A stretch of DNA of 64,000 nucleotides from assembly GCF_002368295.1 (NCBI RefSeq), contig NZ_AP018248.1, positions 8,431,094 through 8,495,093 of the forward strand, given 5' to 3'. The position numbers were made by a program, and so were the translations under genes. Within the stretch, counting starts at the first letter, position 1. The number at the start of each line of letters is the position of its first letter. The notes beneath the pieces were generated by a model. It was given only the letters and a program-made list of their open reading frames with translations, was not told where the DNA came from and ran no database searches. This DNA is from Tolypothrix tenuis PCC 7101 (GTDB lineage: Bacteria > Cyanobacteriota > Cyanobacteriia > Cyanobacteriales > Nostocaceae). Shown here one piece after another: positions 36,001-45,047 of the stretch.

Positions 36001-39000
36001 CAGACTCTAAATCTCCAGTTTCTAGCCCAATGTGATAGCCTTCCAGTAATGGCTTCAATAATTCTCTAGCATGTTCTTTCCAATGGATGATGAAGTTATT
36101 AACGGACAGCAATGTTCTAGCTCTGAGTGTGTGGGTACGAGACTGTGACAACAGCCGTAGAGCAAGCTGTCCAAATTGGTAGCCAGCCTCGATGTTTCCG
36201 ATCATTCCACAAAGAATTAACCCAAAGGTGGCATAGGCAAAGGGAGATATAGCAGCATTACCGTACTGAATTGATAAGCTGACTTGTTTAGTCACAAGCA
36301 GAGGCATTAAATTAGGAACCGCAACATAGGCGGCGATCGTAATGCTTGATAGAATTTTCATCGCTGCTAGCTTGTCCAGTTCAGTCATCTCTGGCAAATC
36401 GATCAAGCTCTCAACTTCTTTCTCATGGAAGAGACTGGTGATTGTTTCTAGTTCAAGGTGAATATCTGATTGACTAAGCGTTTTTGGGAAATTAATTTTC
36501 AATTGTTGCAAAACTTGCAATGCTGTATTGATTGCTTTTAGGGGTTGGTTCTGTGCAACATCGGTTTGAATTTTGACTTCGTAGGTTTTCACGCTATCAA
36601 GAATCGTTTTAGCTTCTTGTAAAACGATCGCTGCCCAGTATTCCACCTGTTCAAAATCGCCACACAGGTACGCGACTTCTGTTGTTTCTTGATATAATTC
36701 TAAGGTCAAGTCATAGTATGTTTGCCAGCTAGAAGCGGTTAACCATGCCCTGCCTGTAGCTAGATAGTTTTGCGCCGTACTGTAGGCGATTGCCCCTTTT
36801 GCTTTCTGACCTGCCAATAAATTTAGTTTGGCAATTTCATTTCGTTCTGGTTGATCTGTGACAAGCTCAATTCCATGATTAAGATGATCGACAATTTCAA
36901 ACAGTCGGTCTGATAGTATCTCTGGCAAAATTTTTCTCAGGAGATTACGACCAATTTGTAAATGAACAATTTGTTTTTGCGACTCATCTATTAAGGTGTA
37001 TGAGGCTTGCTGCACACGATCGTGTAAAAACTTATACTCTTGCATTAACAAATTTTCATCTAATTCAGATAGTGGTTGAATTAATCCAACTTGTATGGCT
37101 GTTAGTAAATCTTGAAAAATCGTTTCAGATGGTTGATCACAAACAATCGATAGAGTATCTAAATTAAACTCAGCGCCGACGCAAGCAGCTAACCGGAGAA
37201 TTTGCTGTGTATTCTCTGGCAGTTTCTTCAACGTGTGAAGCATCAACTCCACAACATTATCAGTGATATCTTGGGCTTGGATCTGAGCTATGTTCCACTG
37301 CCAATTTAAGTCTTCAGCATCAAAGGTCAATAAATTTTCGCTATGCAGCATTCTCAAAAATTCACTGACAAAGAAGGGATTGCCCTCAGTTTTACGCAAC
37401 ACCAACTCAGCTAATGGACGAACTGTGTCTGCATTTTGATGTAGTGTCTCGGCAATTAACTGACTCAACGGCTTAAGCGTTAATGGTGTTAGGATAATTT
37501 CCTGAAGCACTGCCCCTTGTTTTCGCAGTCTCTCTAGCATTAATGCTAATGGATGCGTTGGATTTACTTCGTTATCTCGATAAGCTCCAATCAAAAATAG
37601 TGATTTGGTTTGCTCATCCAGTAGCATCAACTCGATTAATTTCAGCGTTGCTGAGTCTATCCACTGCAAATCATCTAAGAAGATCACAAGGGGATGTGAT
37701 TCTGAACAAAACACTCGCACAAACTGCCCAAAGATGCGATGAAATCGATTTTTAGCTTCAGTTGCTCCAACTTCTGGTACAGGCGACTGCTTGCCAATAA
37801 TTAATTCAACTTGCGGGATGATATCAATGATAATTTGTCCGTTGCTTCCCAACGCCGTTAGCAGGCGCGATCGCCACTGTTGCACTTGTTCGTCTGGTTC
37901 ACTGAGCAATTGCTGCACCAATTTTTGCAGAGAAGAAGCGATCGCGCTGTAGGGAATATTGCGCTGGAATTGATCAAATTTCCCCCAGATAAAATAGCCG
38001 CGCCTTTGGGTGATTGGTTTATAGATTTCCTGCACTAACGCAGATTTCCCTACTCCCGCATAGCCAGATACCAACATCATTTCGACTTGGGATTTTGGAT
38101 TGCCCGCTTGTTCCCTTTGAGAAGTCGTTTGTGAATTGTTTGGTAAAGCCGCGACGCAATTTGACTCTGGACACGCTACGCGATCAAACGCCGCCAGTAA
38201 CATTGCAACTTCCTTGTCCCGTCCATAGAGTTTTTGGGGAATTTGAAATTGCCCCCAAACGTCTTGAAGCGCCAGTTGAATCCTAGAGATTTGACCGATT
38301 TGTGCTAATTGTTCAGCACAAATTTCTAAATCCGCTTTGATTCCCCAGGCACTTTGATAGCGATCTTCAGCATTTTTCGCCATCAGTTTGAGAATGATAT
38401 CTGAAACTGGCTTAGGAATCGTTGTATTTATTTCATGAGGCGGAATAGGCTGTTTAGCTATATGACAATGGACTAGCTCAAGCACATCTGTGGTGGAAAA
38501 TGGTAGTTGTCCAGTGAGCAGTTCGTAAAATGTCACACCAAGCGAGTAGAAATCGGTGCGGTAATCGAGCAAACGGTTCATCCGCCCGGTTTGCTCTGGA
38601 GATAAATATGCAAGTGTGCCTTCTAAAACATGAGGACTTTTGAAAGTCGGATTTGTGCGGTTAAATTGGGTGGCAATTCCAAAGTCAATAATTTTGACAA
38701 CACCAGTATCCAGATTGAGAACTATGTTTCCAGGGTTTATATCTTTATGAATTACATTGGCTGCATGGATTCTGCCCAGAATGTCAGAGAGGGCGATCGC
38801 AAGACCAACAAAAGTCGATAAAGGCATCGGGCAGAAAATATCCGGACGCTTGTGCATCCATTGCTCTAAGGACTCTCCCCCAAAATCTTCTAAGAGAATC
38901 ACCAGAGTTCGTTGATAATCCTGCTGGTTGTATGCCTTGATAACTCCTTCCAAGTTGAGGGAACGGGTAATTTTATATTCCTGTCTGTAGCGGGTTAGTT

Positions 39001-39166
39001 CTTGGAAAGTGGGATAATTAAGCTTTAGCATTTTAACTATGATTCCTACCCCATCGTTTCTTATACCTCGATACACAAGAGTATTAGAACTTTCGTATAT
39101 CTTGTCTTGGATGGCGATACCAGGTAGAGCAATCATAAAGCAACGCTTGAGAGTATTGTCTGGCAT
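33089..39166 (-). CDS. Hybrid Ser/Thr kinase - ATPase - GAF - PAS - histidine kinase
   Basis: 2025 residues (ATG 39136, MIALPGIAIQDKIYES, is a likelier start). Order: an N-terminal eukaryotic-type kinase with HKDINPGN and DFGIA; an AAA-16 ATPase with GYAGVGKSA (about 365) and LVIFLDDLQWID; a long helical TPR-like region (about 600-1330); a GAF domain (FDLATVMKAAQAISSEIELKRLL onward); two PAS domains, the second with WDRVHPEDVDRV; then HisKA_3 (MAREIHDTLAQAFTG with the phospho-His) and HATPase (GQGFGLLGI-type G-box). This multi-sensor kinase class is frequent in Nostocales. The signal is unknown. The HisKA_3 type suits the coupled NarL-type regulator. Confidence 0.94.
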   Translation of the reverse strand: MPDNTLKRCFMIALPGIAIQDKIYESSNTLVYRGIRNDGVGIIVKMLKLNYPTFQELTRYRQEYKITRSLNLEGVIKAYNQQDYQRTLVILLEDFGGESLEQWMHKRPDIFCPMPLSTFVGLAIALSDILGRIHAANVIHKDINPGNIVLNLDTGVVKIIDFGIATQFNRTNPTFKSPHVLEGTLAYLSPEQTGRMNRLLDYRTDFYSLGVTFYELLTGQLPFSTTDVLELVHCHIAKQPIPPHEINTTIPKPVSDIILKLMAKNAEDRYQSAWGIKADLEICAEQLAQIGQISRIQLALQDVWGQFQIPQKLYGRDKEVAMLLAAFDRVACPESNCVAALPNNSQTTSQREQAGNPKSQVEMMLVSGYAGVGKSALVQEIYKPITQRRGYFIWGKFDQFQRNIPYSAIASSLQKLVQQLLSEPDEQVQQWRSRLLTALGSNGQIIIDIIPQVELIIGKQSPVPEVGATEAKNRFHRIFGQFVRVFCSESHPLVIFLDDLQWIDSATLKLIELMLLDEQTKSLFLIGAYRDNEVNPTHPLALMLERLRKQGAVLQEIILTPLTLKPLSQLIAETLHQNADTVRPLAELVLRKTEGNPFFVSEFLRMLHSENLLTFDAEDLNWQWNIAQIQAQDITDNVVELMLHTLKKLPENTQQILRLAACVGAEFNLDTLSIVCDQPSETIFQDLLTAIQVGLIQPLSELDENLLMQEYKFLHDRVQQASYTLIDESQKQIVHLQIGRNLLRKILPEILSDRLFEIVDHLNHGIELVTDQPERNEIAKLNLLAGQKAKGAIAYSTAQNYLATGRAWLTASSWQTYYDLTLELYQETTEVAYLCGDFEQVEYWAAIVLQEAKTILDSVKTYEVKIQTDVAQNQPLKAINTALQVLQQLKINFPKTLSQSDIHLELETITSLFHEKEVESLIDLPEMTELDKLAAMKILSSITIAAYVAVPNLMPLLVTKQVSLSIQYGNAAISPFAYATFGLILCGMIGNIEAGYQFGQLALRLLSQSRTHTLRARTLLSVNNFIIHWKEHARELLKPLLEGYHIGLETGDLESAAYCAYTHCFQSYANGKELAEVEREMAIYGEAIHQIKQETALTWNQIFRQVVVNLMGRSTSPTQLIGEFYNEENELPKYEAASDGSTIFTVHFNKLCLCYLFCEYAQAVKNAALAETHLIRLTGAFLQPLYYLYDSLARLATYLDSSTEVHEEILKKVVVSQEKMKQWAHYAPMNYLHKYHLVEAEKARVLGQLFEAEEFYEQAIQEARENAYIQEEALAYELAAKFYLGRGREKIAQLYMKEAHYCYKRWGATAKVKDLETRYPQFFAQSSRVNAPLILTTIGTTSNTSQVAFDLATVMKAAQAISSEIELKRLLSSLMQILIENAGAQTGCLLLENAGEWRIDAACDLVEGESVRTTQVLQSTPITNRLPESIIQYVIRTHETVLLNDATREGHFIHDPYIQNNQTQSLLCLPLLNQSKLVGVLYLENQLAAGVFTPDRTQVLNLLSTQAAIAIENAKLYSKLRASESQMAQFLEAIPVGIGIVDAMGRPYYVNQRGIDLMGKGVDPAATVEQLSEVYQFYVTGTDQIYPSERLPIIRALSGECTRVDDVEIHQNNAIIPVEGWGTPVFDEQGKVAYAIVAFQDITERKQSEKLLADYNQTLEQQVTERTLLLSQEIEQRQQVENALRQSEEQRRLTMNFAYIGSWNWNILDNTVHWDDNNTRLLGVEPGEVEVSYRVWWDRVHPEDVDRVEQALTTALATHTDYEGEYRIIYPDGSIHWLVSRGRGIYNEAGQPVRMLGVSFDISEQRNAALQERKRAEAASILEERNRMAREIHDTLAQAFTGILVHMGAVSRLIATNPDAVQTHIDTVRDLARSGLTEARRSVAALRPQLLEDGYLWTALDRFISTMSSLTETHLIYDIIGTPYVLPPETENHLLRIGQEAFTNAIKYAHASEIRVELVYEPTLCFLRIKDNGQGFEVTTTTLRQGFGLLGITERAEHIGAQLSIESQLGQGTEVLVTVNWEAAV

Positions 39167-39324
39167 ACCTCAAACTATACAGCAATTCTAATTATAATGC
39201 CGTTGACAATTTACGAGGGTTCAAAGCCTGTAAAAACATCATTATTCTGCTAAAAGGGTGAGGAATCGTTCTCCTCAATCTTTGATACTTAAGTCTGGAA
39301 TTGCAAAAACTACCAAAACAAGCA

Positions 39325-40191
39325 ATGAAAGACGATCGATTAGAGATGCAAGACCCCCGGCAGCAATATCCCGCTCCGCCCTTTCCCGAACAACCGCAGC
39401 CCGTACCAGGACTTGCTCAAAAGATGCAGCCCCAACCGGATCACGGTGAGCAAAGCTACATTGGATGTGGAAAGCTTGCAGGTCGCAAGGCATTGATCAC
39501 GGGAGCCGATTCTGGGATCGGGCGCGCTGTGGCGATCGCATTTGCGCGAGAAGGTGCTGATGTCGCGATCGCCTATCTTAAAAGCGAGGAGGCTGATGCT
39601 CAAGAGGTCATCCAATTGATTGAACAATCAGGGCGTAAAGCGGTTGCGCTTCCCGGTGACATCACCGACGAGCATTTTTGCCAAAAGCTGGTGACAGATG
39701 CAGTGCAATCTTTGAACGGTTTAGATATTCTTGTGAACAATGCTGGCGCACAGACATCTTACCCCTCAATTAGCGATATCACGACTGAGCATTTCGATAA
39801 AGTGATGAAGACAAACCTCTACGCGCTATTTTGGATTACCAAAGCAGCCGTTCCACATCTGTTACCCGGAGCATCGATTATTAACACCACTTCGATTCAG
39901 GCATATCAACCTTCAGCGAGTCTGCTTGACTATGCGATGACGAAAGCGGGCATTGAGAATTTCAGCAAATCTCTCGCAAAACAGATGATCAACAAGGGAG
40001 TGCGCGTTAATGCAGTCGCACCCGGCCCATTATGGACACCGCTACAGCCGAGTGGTGGTCAGACCCAGGACAAAATCGAGAAATTTGGTTCTGAAGTTCC
40101 CCTCGGAAGACCTGGTCAGCCTGTGGAAATTGCTCATACAGCCAAATTCAGTATTTATCTTTTTCTACAGAGAGCGAGCGCTAAGTTCTAA
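39325..40191 (+). pseudogene. SDR oxidoreductase with lost C-terminus
   Basis: From ATG 39325 the protein starts MKDDRLEMQDPRQQYPAPPF, typical of the long YhdF/YghA-like SDR group. It has TGADSGIGRAVA, NNAGAQ, the Ser in TTSIQAYQ and YAMTKAG. It is normal up to GRPGQPVEIA (about 40134). After that the expected VYVFLAS...TG-type ending is replaced by 19 unrelated residues. The last beta strand and helix are missing, so activity is doubtful. The break abuts foreign sequence next to an IS copy. Confidence 0.8.
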
Positions 40192-40335
40192 ATAGTGCCG
40201 AAAGTAACACCCTGTTGTTTGAGCCACTTACGGTATGCAATAGAATAGCGATCGCTCGGTAAATGTACTTCTGCTTGCAAATCCAAAGGTAAGCGTCGGG
40301 GTTGCTGGGATTCGACAATGGCAATATCCTGACAA
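40135..40335 (-). pseudogene. Unrecognised coding remnant between SDR break and IS
   Basis: The minus strand is open from the IS edge (40335) to a stop near 40188, ending with a basic segment LPSDRYSIAYRKWLKQQGVT. It looks like the C-terminus of a larger protein, possibly another transposase, cut at one side by the IS. I cannot assign it. Confidence 0.35.
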
Positions 40336-41899
40336 CTGGAGTTTAGACTAAAGCATGACAAAATGACCCAGCAGCAGTGAGTTGACAAGTTACACATCTC
40401 AAAGCAAAAAAACTCAATGTCAAGCGGACTGTGGTTGTTCTTTTTTCGGCTTGGCAGTACTTTTTTTAACTGTAGGATAACGAATTCTACGCAGGCGAAC
40501 TTTGCCAGCAGGCCAGCCTTGAGACTTTCCACGGGGTTTGGGTGAAACAGACGGTGTACCAATGGCGGCGAAAACTGCTGCCATTGCTTGAGCGACCCGT
40601 CCAGGGGACAATCTGGACTGTTTTTTCTGCCAAGGTAAAGGATTGTCATGTACAATCCCATGTGCAAGCCAAAGTTGCCAAGTCATCAGGGGTAAAAGGT
40701 CACTCCACCGCTGACACTGTTCTGGGGTACTCAATTGCGGCAGAGTCCAATGCAAGCGCCCTTTGGCAAAACGATACCAGTGGTCAATGGCAAATCGACG
40801 GCAGTAAAGCTGCCAGAATGAGGATAAAGCAGGCATAGATAGTCCCACCCACACCAACCATAAAGCCTTGTTTTTTGGCACACCAAATTCATCTAAGCGC
40901 TGAATTTGAATCAAATTCATGGAATGATCTTTGGACTGTTGAAAATGAAGATTACACCATAAGCGGATAGATAAACGCCCCATTTTTGGGTCGTTGACTT
41001 CAATGATTTGGTCAGGTGTCCACCATGTAGACGAATCGTTGAGTTTAAATTTATCACCGTGGATACGGGGACGACCAGTGCCGCCATAAGGTGGGGGCGC
41101 ACCATACAGCAGTCGATTGGAGCGCAAACGCATTAATTTGTCTGCGGCAATATCGCTTGTTTGTTTCACGAAACTAGCACACCCGTATTCTGCATCCCAC
41201 AAGCTAATGGGGCTTGTTGGCAGGTTTGAGCATACTAGTTTTAGTTGTGCGGCAGCTTTTTGAATTGGGTTCTCAAAACTGGTGATGCGTTCATGTAATA
41301 GGGGTAATGCCCAACTGCCCTCTGTTTCCGGCACAACTGCAATGGTGCTGTAGCCTTGTCCCAAGGTTACGGGTTTTGCCCCTGACATGGGTTGAACTTG
41401 ATGCTCATAGGTTCGGTCTTTCAATGTTGGGGCATGTAATCTTGCCCAAGCTGTATGGTCTCCTGCTAAGATGATTTTTTCTGTGGGATTGAGTTGTTTT
41501 ATATACAACTTCATCAGTTCGGTTCGGGGCGGATTTCCGTCTTGTATTGCCTCGTATACACTCGACCATTGCCTGCGAAACACGGGAGACACTGATAGTT
41601 CTGCAAATGAATTAATACTACGTGTTACTAACACTGCATCCATCAAGTCGAATAAGGCATCTTTGGCTTTACCCAGGATAGTGTACACACCTGTGCGAAA
41701 TTGTTTAAGCTTTTCTAATGTCATGGTCAAGCTGTTAATTTTTTTCCTTTTATCAGCATTGACCAATTTGCGGTTAGTTCAACATCGCTGACCGCTTTTT
41801 TTGTTCGCGGATTTTTCTCCTGTTCAGCTATGTCCTTTTTTTGACTATTTTTCTCTCAGTGTTATTTTCCCCGCCAACCCTATTTAGTCTAAAGTCCAG
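40336..41899 (-). mobile_element. 1564-bp insertion sequence, copy 1
   Basis: Terminal inverted repeats CTGGAGTTTAGACTAAA (left) and CTGGACTTTAGACTAAA (right, inverted). It has one transposase gene and the same length as the copy at 49797-51360. The left flank is TGACAA and the right flank TAATTA, so there is no target duplication; one flank has been lost or exchanged. Confidence 0.92.
40420..41766 (-). CDS. DDE transposase (IS4/IS701-like), copy 1
   Basis: 448 residues; ATG 41724 (MTLEKLKQFRTGVYTILGKAKDALF) is the likelier start. Candidate catalytic acids lie in ILAGDHTAWAR, SLWDAEYGCASF and IDHWYRFAKGRLHW. The C-terminal tail is Lys/Pro-rich. Identical in protein sequence to the transposase at 49881-51227. 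The exact IS family is uncertain; the DDE RNase H-like superfamily is clear. Confidence 0.9.
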   Translation of the reverse strand: MVNADKRKKINSLTMTLEKLKQFRTGVYTILGKAKDALFDLMDAVLVTRSINSFAELSVSPVFRRQWSSVYEAIQDGNPPRTELMKLYIKQLNPTEKIILAGDHTAWARLHAPTLKDRTYEHQVQPMSGAKPVTLGQGYSTIAVVPETEGSWALPLLHERITSFENPIQKAAAQLKLVCSNLPTSPISLWDAEYGCASFVKQTSDIAADKLMRLRSNRLLYGAPPPYGGTGRPRIHGDKFKLNDSSTWWTPDQIIEVNDPKMGRLSIRLWCNLHFQQSKDHSMNLIQIQRLDEFGVPKNKALWLVWVGLSMPALSSFWQLYCRRFAIDHWYRFAKGRLHWTLPQLSTPEQCQRWSDLLPLMTWQLWLAHGIVHDNPLPWQKKQSRLSPGRVAQAMAAVFAAIGTPSVSPKPRGKSQGWPAGKVRLRRIRYPTVKKSTAKPKKEQPQSA

Positions 41900-41943
41900 T
41901 AATTAGCAAAATTCCGTTGGTTTTCAAAGTAGCAAAGTTAAAT

Positions 41944-43056
41944 TCAAGCATTGAGAACTTTAGAGAGCGCTACTAACTTTTGTTCTAGTAGTGTTCGTAA
42001 CTGTTGAAGCTGTTCATGGCTAGCTCCCTGTAGCGAATCCTCAGATAGTTCCTTAATTTTTTGAATTACAGCTTTCACTTCTTTCGATTCAGATTTTTTG
42101 TTCTTTAAATATTTATCCTTAATTGCTTTAATCAGTTCACGGGTTTCTGGGACTGTCAGGTTTTCGTTTAATACTTTATTTGTGGCGGCAATTCGCTCAG
42201 AGGTTGCTTGTTCTTCCTTTATGTCAAGTACTTTTGCTGAAAGTGTTGCCAATGCTAAAGCATGAGCGCCCTTCAAGCCTCTTTGCCTAATTGCATCTTT
42301 CAAATCTTGAGGTAAGAATAGCATTGGCATAAGATTAGTTTTTACAGAACTTGGATTTAAGCCTAGTTCTAACAGTGCTAAAAGTAGACTTTGCTCTGTA
42401 TCTATAACTCCTAACTGTTCTAAACCTTGTTGCTGCTTTTCAGTACTAACATTGATGAGATGTGTTAGTTCTTTACTATTACCATCTCTTTCTATTCGTT
42501 TAAGTACTGTTCCTAAGAGCGTAAATATTTCATCTATTGTTAAATCTGTAGACTTAGTTACTTCTTTAAATACCGCCTCTGCCTTATCTAAAGGGTTTAA
42601 ATCCTCAAAACCAAGAAAAGTAATAAGTGCAGATTGGGTTAAGTCTCTAGGCATTGGAACCACTACAGCGCGAATGGTTTTCCATCCTAGAACCCTTGCA
42701 CCCTCAGTACGCAGTTGACCATCAAGCAGCATATAGCGTCCGTTTTCCTGAAGTACCAGAATAACTGAAGAAATTTGCCCATGCTTTTTGAGTAAACGTG
42801 CTTTCGCTTGAATTGATTCTGATGTAATTGTCTGCCGAGGTTGGTTGGGGTTGGGATCAATCAGATCTAAGTCAATTTCGACTTCTCCTGATTGATTTTG
42901 TAACTGTTCTCGAAGTTTTTGCAGTTCTATTTCTAAATCTGGGGATTGGGTAGCTCTTAGGCGCTCGACTTCTGCCTGAAGCTCGGTAATCTTTTGTTCT
43001 TGATCTGTTTTTTGAATTGCACCACTGAACCTGTCAGCAATTCTTGGTAAGGCCAC
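41944..43056 (-). CDS. parB: ParB-like partition protein
   Basis: 370 residues. A coiled-coil-like N-terminal section (residues 20-55) precedes the ParB/Sulfiredoxin N-domain with IDPNPNQPRQT and LLDGQLRTEGARVLGW. A helical DNA-binding core and an extended charged C-terminus follow. It lies 2 bp downstream of parA. This plasmid-type ParB probably binds the palindromes at 43878-43899 and 44147-44172. Confidence 0.88.
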   Translation of the reverse strand: MALPRIADRFSGAIQKTDQEQKITELQAEVERLRATQSPDLEIELQKLREQLQNQSGEVEIDLDLIDPNPNQPRQTITSESIQAKARLLKKHGQISSVILVLQENGRYMLLDGQLRTEGARVLGWKTIRAVVVPMPRDLTQSALITFLGFEDLNPLDKAEAVFKEVTKSTDLTIDEIFTLLGTVLKRIERDGNSKELTHLINVSTEKQQQGLEQLGVIDTEQSLLLALLELGLNPSSVKTNLMPMLFLPQDLKDAIRQRGLKGAHALALATLSAKVLDIKEEQATSERIAATNKVLNENLTVPETRELIKAIKDKYLKNKKSESKEVKAVIQKIKELSEDSLQGASHEQLQQLRTLLEQKLVALSKVLNA

Positions 43057-43058
43057 GG

Positions 43059-43865
43059 TTATTTTTTCTCCTTTCTATCTTTGATTAAAGCTGCTAAATC
43101 GTCTGCTATTGGTTTGAAATCTTTACAAGCAGGGTGCTTGGGACGGTAGACTTGTAAAGGCAAGCCGTGAGCGCTAGCATTTTTGAATTCATTCGAGTTA
43201 CGAACTTTGGGGTAAAGCTTCAAGTGTAACTGTTTGGCAATTTCTGGCAATTGCTCCAAATATTGTCGATGCATTGCTACGGATTCATCATACATACTGG
43301 GTACAAAACCTAGAATTGGTGGTCTAGGGTCAAGATGTAATTCTTCTGCTGTGGAAATACACCATTCTACTAATTCAGCTGAACCTGAAATAGCTTTCAT
43401 TTCTAATTGCACTGGTACCAAAATATGTGTTGACGCTGCCAAAGCATTGACATTGAGCATCCCCAAGGTGGCTGGACAATCCAAAATTATTAAGTTATGG
43501 GGTAATGGAAAACTCTTGAGGCGATCGCTTAGTGCGTACTCTCCTCGTTTCCTAATTACCAATTCGTTCGCTATCTCAGCTAATAGTGGATGTCCTTGAC
43601 AAACTTCTACATTGACATTGAAATCTTTCCAGACTGGAGCAAGAGACCAATTTCCTTTGAAATCCTTCGATAAAACTTCTACTAAAGTCTTGGATGGTTC
43701 TGCTGGAGCTAGACCACAAAATACATCTAAAGAACGCTGTGGATCTAGATCTATCATTGCTACTGAAAAGCCACGTCGGCTCATTTCATAAGCAAGATGT
43801 ACACTAAGCGTAGTTTTCCCTACACCACCTGCATTTGCCAAAAGTGAGATAACTATCTGCTTCAT
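43059..43865 (-). CDS. parA: ParA-family partition ATPase
   Basis: 268 residues with the deviant Walker A NAGGVGKTTLSVHLA, Walker A-prime IDLDPQRSLDVF, and Walker B ILDCPATLGMLN. There is no N-terminal HTH, so it resembles plasmid type Ib or Soj-like ParA. Operon with parB. Plasmid origin is likely because it sits in an IS-bounded island away from chromosomal replication genes. Confidence 0.93.
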   Translation of the reverse strand: MKQIVISLLANAGGVGKTTLSVHLAYEMSRRGFSVAMIDLDPQRSLDVFCGLAPAEPSKTLVEVLSKDFKGNWSLAPVWKDFNVNVEVCQGHPLLAEIANELVIRKRGEYALSDRLKSFPLPHNLIILDCPATLGMLNVNALAASTHILVPVQLEMKAISGSAELVEWCISTAEELHLDPRPPILGFVPSMYDESVAMHRQYLEQLPEIAKQLHLKLYPKVRNSNEFKNASAHGLPLQVYRPKHPACKDFKPIADDLAALIKDRKEKK

Positions 43866-43877
43866 AAGATTACTTTT

Positions 43878-43899
43878 TGTCGAATTTTAAAATTCGACA
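43878..43899. promoter_or_regulatory. Palindrome upstream of parA (parS/operator-like)
   Basis: GTCGAATTTTAAAATTCGAC is a perfect 20-bp palindrome (one more pair outside it), ending 13 bp before the parA ATG. The position suits autoregulation and the symmetry suits a parS centromere. Confidence 0.75.
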
Positions 43900-44232
43900 T
43901 CACTCTATTAAATATTTACTTTTAAAGATGTTTCTGGTGAAAACGCCCTTAATTGAGACAATTGTCTTTAGAACTAAGATAGGCAGTTGTGTCTGCTACC
44001 ATATCATGTCTTGCTAGAAGTGCATAGCTACTATTTTGACACTCTAAGAATTGTCAAAGTAATCCCAACATATTAAAAAGCTACAACATTTGATTAGAAT
44101 AAATGCTGGCAAAATCAATATTATAACTACCACTGAAACTTTTTCTGATGTCGTATTTTAAAATACGACATCTTAGAAATCTTAAATTTACTCATCTTAT
44201 TAGAATTGTTCTTGGGATTGCTTGTTAGCGTT
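43900..44232. other. Region upstream of the par operon
   Basis: It holds a small perfect palindrome AGACAATTGTCT (43956-43967) and the larger one at 44147-44172. Otherwise A/T-rich with no gene; it could include remnants of a plasmid maintenance region. Confidence 0.5.
44147..44172. promoter_or_regulatory. Second par palindrome with compensated base pair
   Basis: A perfect 26-bp palindrome whose core is GTCGTATTTTAAAATACGAC. It is the same as the first site except for one base pair that changes in both arms. The compensation argues for selection on symmetry. Confidence 0.75.
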
Positions 44233-45047
44233 CTACGCTACTTGGCTTATGGTATCCAACAAAAACAAACCTAAATCTTTATGCAGTGCTTTATTATGTT
44301 GCGGACAACCAGTTGAATGTAGACATTTTGGACAACCAGCTTCACAATCACATTCAGATGCTAGCGCATATGCTTTAGCAGCGAAATTGGTCAAGTCAGA
44401 AAAGATAGCTTCTGCTGCTCCATTACCACCTTCACAAGTGTCAAAAAAATAGCCAATTGTTCTAGTTTCTTTTTGCGTAACTATTCCATCCACATCTAGG
44501 CTAGAGGACAAAACTACAAGGGGTACAGCTTTTACTATCTGGTGTTGGATGCTATGGACTGCTGTAAAATCAGCACTACTAGTCCATAGTGTTTGGTATT
44601 GTTCAGGAACTTCACCTCCTGTGGAGGTTATAATTTGTTGTTTGTATTTGTTGACTTGTACTTATATCACTTTTTGCAGGGGTTCATTTATTTCTACCAG
44701 TACGCAGGGCGCTTGGTATTTTGTAACATATGGCTCCTCAAATGCTACTTCTGACTGAAGTTTTGTTACTTCAGCTGCTCCTAGAGGATGCCTACACAAG
44801 GAACAAGTTTTCCCTTCAAGCGGTTTTTTGTAGTTACCACAACGCTGATTTTTACAAGTCATCCCGTAAGTGCGTTTCATCAACCGATAACCTGTAACAG
44901 AATTAGTAATTTCTCCCCAAACAAGGGTTAATCTAACCCTTGCATCTTTGATTTTGGTGGGGATAATTTTGGACTCTGCCTGTGTAGAAAGTGGTTGAAT
45001 ATCTAATTCTGATTCGGCTTCAGTAAATAAATCTGTATCTTTACCTA
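44233..45047 (-). pseudogene. C-terminal fragment of a DUF1998 helicase with one in-frame stop
   Basis: A single minus-strand frame runs from the IS edge (45047) to a stop at 44233, interrupted only by TAA at 44662-44664. Landmarks: CKNQRCGNYKKPLEGKTCSLC (zinc ribbon-like) and the end motif CDCEAGCPKCLHSTGCPQ, characteristic of the DUF1998 zinc domain of MrfA/DrmB-type proteins. The helicase core and start are missing, removed at the IS5-family element. Helicases of this type occur in DNA repair and in DISARM defence; which one applies is unknown. Confidence 0.75.

Noticed and set aside
43059..43865. ParA as a transposition ATPase for the Tn7-like element
   Set aside because: It is a deviant-Walker partition ATPase paired with ParB and its own palindromic sites, not an AAA+ protein.
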